Below, in pieces: positions 40,829 through 43,889 of a stretch of DNA of 43,889 nucleotides. Numbering within the stretch: the first letter of the stretch is position 1; every line of letters starts with the position of its first letter. The stretch spans positions 1 to 43,889 of the IMG/VR virus record IMGVR_UViG_3300044547_000229. The stretch is one strand, 5' to 3'. Origin of the DNA: a virus. The notes beneath the pieces were generated by a model. It was given only the letters and a program-made list of their open reading frames with translations. It was not told where the DNA came from and did not search any database. The translations under genes and the position numbers were made by a program.

Positions 40829-40856
40829 GTTGGGTGTTAAAGGGTTTTACCGTAGA

Positions 40857-41078
40857 TTAAAATTGAGTCTCATCCGCAGTTATCGTCGTTACGTCAGCCG
40901 TAATGGACGTCAAATCCGCCGTAAGCTGAAATGCAGAAGGCGCACCAGTCACGTCGTAAATACGATTCAAAAGCGCCAACTCAAGCATGTCCACCTCCCA
41001 CGGAGAACGACATCCAGTTGCCGAAACCTCGGCGATAAGCTGAGCGGCTTCGGTACAAGTTATGGATGAGTCGGCCAT
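40857..41078 (-). CDS. 73-residue protein sharing its N-terminus with the next gene
   Basis: It begins MADSSITCTEAAQLIAEVSA and has TGCRSPWEVDMLELALLNRI, then a Thr/Asp-rich end (TSITADVTTITADETQF). The first 45 residues match those of the 147-residue protein at 41080-41523. It is one base from that gene. It could be a shortened duplicate that lost the C-terminal beta domain. Virion role inferred from location. Confidence 0.6.
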   Translation of the reverse strand: MADSSITCTEAAQLIAEVSATGCRSPWEVDMLELALLNRIYDVTGAPSAFQLTADLTSITADVTTITADETQF

Positions 41079-41079
41079 A

Positions 41080-41523
41080 TTATTGGTGCGCTACGATGAA
41101 CCAAGCCGTTCCGTTGCTGATAATCTCAACTCTGTGCCACTGTAGCGTCAAAACATGAGTCGCTGCTCCGTCAATCGTTTCGGAACCAAACGGATCGACA
41201 GTGACATTGTTCGCGCCAGCGTTTACGCGCTTCACGAAGAATATCCGCCCATTGGCCGTTGCCGCCGGGGGAAGCGAAACCGTAATCGCTGCCGCTGTTG
41301 AATCGGCGATAATCGCGAAATCACTCGAAACGACTGACGTGGACGCCGTAACCGAGCGAGCCGTTCCGAACGAAGCAGCATTCGCCGCAGCCGTTCCAGA
41401 TCCGTCGGCGATGCGGTTCAAAAGCGCAAGCTTCGCCATATCACGCTCCCACGGCGAGCGGCACCCAAGAGGGCTAACCTCGCTTAGCAGCGTTGCCGTT
41501 TCAGCGCATGTAATGTCAGCCAT
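41080..41523 (-). CDS. Small virion protein with fibre-type beta domain, 147 residues
   Basis: The N-terminal 45 residues (MADITCAETATLLSEVSPLG, CRSPWERDMAKLALLNRI) are shared with 40857-41078. The C-terminal part (IIADSTAAAITVSLPPAATA, GRIFFVKRVN, NNVTVDPFGSETIDGA, ending NGTAWFIVAHQ) is a beta domain often present in phage fibres and head fibres. It probably attaches to the virion through the common N-terminus and exposes the beta domain. Confidence 0.7.
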   Translation of the reverse strand: MADITCAETATLLSEVSPLGCRSPWERDMAKLALLNRIADGSGTAAANAASFGTARSVTASTSVVSSDFAIIADSTAAAITVSLPPAATANGRIFFVKRVNAGANNVTVDPFGSETIDGAATHVLTLQWHRVEIISNGTAWFIVAHQ

Positions 41524-41541
41524 ATCGTTTTAGCGTTTCGG

Positions 41542-41826
41542 TTATCGTGCCATCGGACCAGCGCCGCGCTGCATCACCTCGGCGATAAAACCACCGCCGC
41601 CGGGAGCCGCACCCTCCTCTACCTCCATCTCCTCCTCCTCACCGCGCTCGGCCAGCTTCTTGCCCTTGGATTTCTTCTCGTATCCGGGAATGGCCACACC
41701 ATCAATCTCGATGACCTCCGCTTTGCCATTCTTGCCAAGAACGACAGTCGCCATAGTCTGGAACGCTTCGCCCTCCGCAAGGTTCTCGGGGATTTCTACG
41801 CCTTTTGGAATCGTGAATGACGGCAT
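41542..41826 (-). CDS. 94-residue acidic protein, unknown
   Basis: It begins MPSFTIPKGVEIPENLAEGE and has a short beta-rich part, then a Lys-rich turn (YEKKSKGKKLAERG), a Glu-rich run (EEEEMEVEEG) and a Gly-rich end with MQRGAGPMAR. It comes first after the terminator that follows the HNH gene. Position near a capsid-like gene suggests a head accessory protein. No family recognised. Confidence 0.55.
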   Translation of the reverse strand: MPSFTIPKGVEIPENLAEGEAFQTMATVVLGKNGKAEVIEIDGVAIPGYEKKSKGKKLAERGEEEEMEVEEGAAPGGGGFIAEVMQRGAGPMAR

Positions 41827-41877
41827 ACGGGGAGCATTACGCCACGTAGTGGGATGTCAACGCCTAAGCACCTACGG

Positions 41878-41918
41878 AAAAGAAAAACCCGTCACCAACT
41901 TTTCGGGCCAGTGACGGG
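41878..41918 (-). terminator. Rho-independent terminator after the HNH gene
   Basis: On the minus strand CCCGTCAC (41918-41911) pairs with GTGACGGG (41895-41888) and is followed by TTTTTCTTTT (complement of 41887-41878). It starts 37 bases after the HNH stop. A second small stem (GCCTC at 41921, GAGGC at 41931) lies just before it. Confidence 0.8.
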
Positions 41919-41954
41919 GTGCCTCGTTGTGAGGCGATTTACAAGACATTCAAC

Positions 41955-42746
41955 CTATTGATTCAACCGAGGCAAACCTAGCTCAGAGTTATCGTTGGGC
42001 AACACCAATTTTGATCCTTTGGAAATGTTCTCGAACGCAGTCAGCGGTTGCAGGTTTGTCCAGTGGCTCAATCCCATAACCTCCTCTGGCGAATTTCCAC
42101 TGGCCAATGGAATGCGATGATCAACATGCCAGTACGGACCGTAGTTTTCCCACGTCATTCCATCCCTGAACTGCCTCTCCAAATGACCACGCAGAAAGTC
42201 AGGAGTACAGCCGACAATCTCAAACGTGGCCAACCGTCGTGTCTTCTTGCTGCCAAGATACGCACGAATCGAGTTTCGAATCGCGTCCTTGAGCCGAAGC
42301 GTTGGATCGTTCCGGCGGCGCTCGCGGAGCTTGTCATTTATCTTGGAATGGTTTGCCGTGCTATATCGCTTTTGCCAGCGGCGAGCGCGTTCTCGATTGT
42401 TGGCACGGTACTCGTTGTGCTTCTGTTTTAGGATTTCAGCATTTTTGCGCTGATACTCAGCATTCCGCTTGTTGTTACGCTCACGATTTTTGGCGTGGTT
42501 TTCGTTCGATTTGGCTTTGTAGTATTCTTTGCCCTTCTCGTACTTCTCGGCCTGTTTGAGGCGGATAACCTCCGCGTTTTCAGCAGCGTACTTGACCAGA
42601 CGCTCCTTATCGTTGGCCATCTTCTCCGCAAATCGCTCAGGAGTTAGCCACTGATACCGCTTGTTTCCATCCTTGTCCTTCCAAGTGTATCCCCAGCAAA
42701 CACGCCCATCCTCGCGTACGTCGCCACGTTTTGGTTCGTTGTCCAT
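41955..42746 (-). CDS. HNH endonuclease, probably a homing type
   Basis: I take the ATG at 42746 (MDNEPKRGDVREDGRVCWGY), giving 263 residues. The middle is a very basic, Asn/Arg/Lys/Glu-rich helical stretch (KRNAEYQRKNAEILKQKHNE, NNRERARRWQKRYS). The C-terminal HNH domain has YWHVDHRIPLASGNSPEE, then LSHWTNLQPLTAFENISKGS, with the HVDH, N and K positions of the fold. It may cut a related genome that lacks the gene and so spread by homing. Terminators on both sides suggest it is a self-contained insert beside the structural gene. Confidence 0.78.
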   Translation of the reverse strand: MDNEPKRGDVREDGRVCWGYTWKDKDGNKRYQWLTPERFAEKMANDKERLVKYAAENAEVIRLKQAEKYEKGKEYYKAKSNENHAKNRERNNKRNAEYQRKNAEILKQKHNEYRANNRERARRWQKRYSTANHSKINDKLRERRRNDPTLRLKDAIRNSIRAYLGSKKTRRLATFEIVGCTPDFLRGHLERQFRDGMTWENYGPYWHVDHRIPLASGNSPEEVMGLSHWTNLQPLTAFENISKGSKLVLPNDNSELGLPRLNQ

Positions 42747-42782
42747 GCGGAGTAAAAATAGGACAAAACTGAACGATGGCAA

Positions 42783-42816
42783 CAAAAAATCCGCAAACCC
42801 TTTCGGACCTGCGGAT
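42783..42816 (-). terminator. Rho-independent terminator after the partial structural gene
   Basis: On the minus strand ATCCGCA (42816-42810) pairs with TGCGGAT (42795-42789), followed by a T-run (complement of 42789-42784). It starts 22 bases after the stop of the gene at 42838. This resembles the arrangement behind the major capsid gene at 3594. Confidence 0.8.
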
Positions 42817-42837
42817 TCTTGCGTTTTGCTGAGGAAA

Positions 42838-43889
42838 TCAGCTACAAATGATCTGGGTTAAACTGCCTGTGCAACGTCGGAAGATGATCGTCATTCCTTG
42901 GTTTGTGAATATAGGCTCACTTGCGTGAACGAACTCAGCATAATGCTGACCCTTCTTCTCCAGCGGATCGGCGCAATCCACATCGAGCTTGTAGGCACCC
43001 GTCACCCACTGCCACTCGCCCATGTAGTTGGTCGGCATCCAGCTCAGATCGCCAACCCGATTGACGGGCCGCACGATGTGGCTCTTGAACACATACGGAG
43101 TCACGATGAACGCGGCCTCGTACGGAGCAGTCGTCCAGCTCGAATTGACGCTGAACACAGTACCCTTCGTTCCGCTCGCACTGGTGAACGGCTGCACCAG
43201 CGTGTACTTGCCACCGGCATAAGTGAAGCGGGGCGGAAACAGATTCGGCACATGGCGATAGTTCTTAATCACCCGGTTCGCACCGATCCGCTTGAGCAAC
43301 TCCGCACCAGCGCCACTGCCCTGATCAGCGAAACGCAAGTCATCGCGGAACGCCGGGTTGTTCTGAGCGATGCGCTGCGAAGCCTCCAAGCCGATATATA
43401 GCGGAAATACCGGACCATCGCTGCTGTACGAGATGAAACCGGAGCTATCAGGATTCGTCGCACCGTTGCGGATCAGCGTAGCAGCCGCTACATCCAGCAT
43501 CTCCTGAGTCAACTCAGAGGTGGACTGATTGAGCGCCTGACCAGCCGATCCGGTCTGAATCCACGGGAACTCATTCACGCCAGAGGGAATCGTCTCGACC
43601 TGAGTGAAGGACGAGTCGGCCACTGCCTTGATCGCGAACTTCGCGAACGTATTCTGATAGCGAGTCTCCCATGAACGCTGAGCGCGGATCGAGAGCTTCT
43701 CCAAGTACACACGCAAGAACGCCTCGACGCGGTGGTCGAAGGTCAGATCGTCCTTACACAGGAGCGGACCTTTGAGGGCGAAACGCTCAGGACTCCAAGT
43801 GACGGCATTATAGCCGACCGGAACCTCGCTGTAAGTGACATCGCAAGCGCCACCGTTCTCGCCACTGGCGAGCGTGATGGCCGACCACT
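42838..43889 (-). CDS. Incomplete structural protein, possibly a second capsid-type protein
   Basis: The frame is open to the window edge, so the 5' end is missing; at least 350 residues are present. TTG at 43716 is not a real start because coding continues upstream (ERFALKGPLLCKDDLTFDHR, then VEAFLRVYLEKLSIRAQRSW). Other parts include GFISYSSDGPVFPLYIGLEA, VIKNYRHVPNLFPPRFTYAG and VTPYVFKSHIVRPVNRVGDL. It shows no similarity that I can see to the capsid protein at 3594. Size, composition, strong terminator and following genes suggest a major head protein of another capsid lineage; I cannot confirm this. Confidence 0.45.
   Translation of the reverse strand, partial: WSAITLASGENGGACDVTYSEVPVGYNAVTWSPERFALKGPLLCKDDLTFDHRVEAFLRVYLEKLSIRAQRSWETRYQNTFAKFAIKAVADSSFTQVETIPSGVNEFPWIQTGSAGQALNQSTSELTQEMLDVAAATLIRNGATNPDSSGFISYSSDGPVFPLYIGLEASQRIAQNNPAFRDDLRFADQGSGAGAELLKRIGANRVIKNYRHVPNLFPPRFTYAGGKYTLVQPFTSASGTKGTVFSVNSSWTTAPYEAAFIVTPYVFKSHIVRPVNRVGDLSWMPTNYMGEWQWVTGAYKLDVDCADPLEKKGQHYAEFVHASEPIFTNQGMTIIFRRCTGSLTQIICS

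Noticed and set aside
41921-41935. GCCTC-GTTGT-GAGGC stem as a separate terminator
   Set aside because: Only five base pairs and no T-run; it is noted as an accessory stem beside the stronger terminator.
42755-42782. TTGCCA, 16 bases, TATTTT upstream of the HNH gene as a promoter
   Set aside because: The predicted transcript would start almost at the ATG, and the match is modest; not strong enough to list as a feature.
1-43889. The window as a complete circular genome
   Set aside because: Joining the right end to the left end does not keep either edge gene in a sensible frame, and both edge genes are cut off, so the window is a piece of something longer.

Overview
The window is a stretch of a tailed double-stranded DNA phage (Caudoviricetes) or of a prophage region. 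Every gene I can support, about 65 of them, lies on the minus strand, so the sequence is best read from right to left. Genes are tightly packed, mostly with ATGA, GTGA or TAATG overlaps. I see no tRNA, rRNA, CRISPR array, integrase or host housekeeping gene. The capsid, portal and terminase types, an adaptor plus a long nozzle-like protein, and the absence of a tape measure, tube or sheath gene point to a short-tailed (podovirus-like) phage with an SU10-type capsid. The host cannot be named from the sequence.

Layout from right to left. 43889-40857: an incomplete, possibly capsid-like structural gene, an HNH endonuclease gene with a terminator on each side, and three small, probably structural genes. 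40828-38467: cassette B, made of a tail-fibre gene, seven short genes that include holin-like and spanin-like lysis genes, and a small basic protein. 38463-21583: the tail and ejection block (adaptor, nozzle-like protein, a fibre with an AT-rich tip, three ejection-type proteins including one of 1994 residues, a 980-residue fibre, two small proteins). 21445-10105: the early or replication block (endolysin, RuvC-like resolvase, an array of small coiled-coil proteins, an SSB-like protein, four HTH proteins, a DEDD exonuclease, a broken C5 methyltransferase, a DUF1376 protein, DnaB helicase, a glycosyltransferase and a probable small terminase). 9805-3594: the packaging and head block (large terminase, portal, scaffold, major capsid). 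3531-1: three small proteins, then cassette A, a second copy of the fibre-lysis cassette in the same gene order.

How it fits together. No DNA polymerase or primase is visible. The phage therefore probably loads its own DnaB helicase through the DUF1376 protein, coats DNA with its SSB-like protein and relies on the host polymerase; resolvase and terminase then process DNA into an SU10-type head. Lysis would use the transglycosylase near 21 kb plus holin-like and nested spanin-like genes in the cassettes.

The most unusual points are these. Two syntenic fibre-lysis cassettes share about 605 bp at near identity but differ at both fibre ends, and each lies downstream of a different head-type gene. 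A small regulator joins a sigma region 4-like HTH to an RNA polymerase alpha-CTD-like domain. The SSB-like gene has a G-poor, 11-bp-repeat leader. Iteron-like 11-bp repeats lie inside the DUF1376 gene. The methyltransferase is split over shifted frames. The 1994-residue virion protein carries metalloprotease-like and ADP-ribosyltransferase-like modules set off by recurring R-F-M-P tags.
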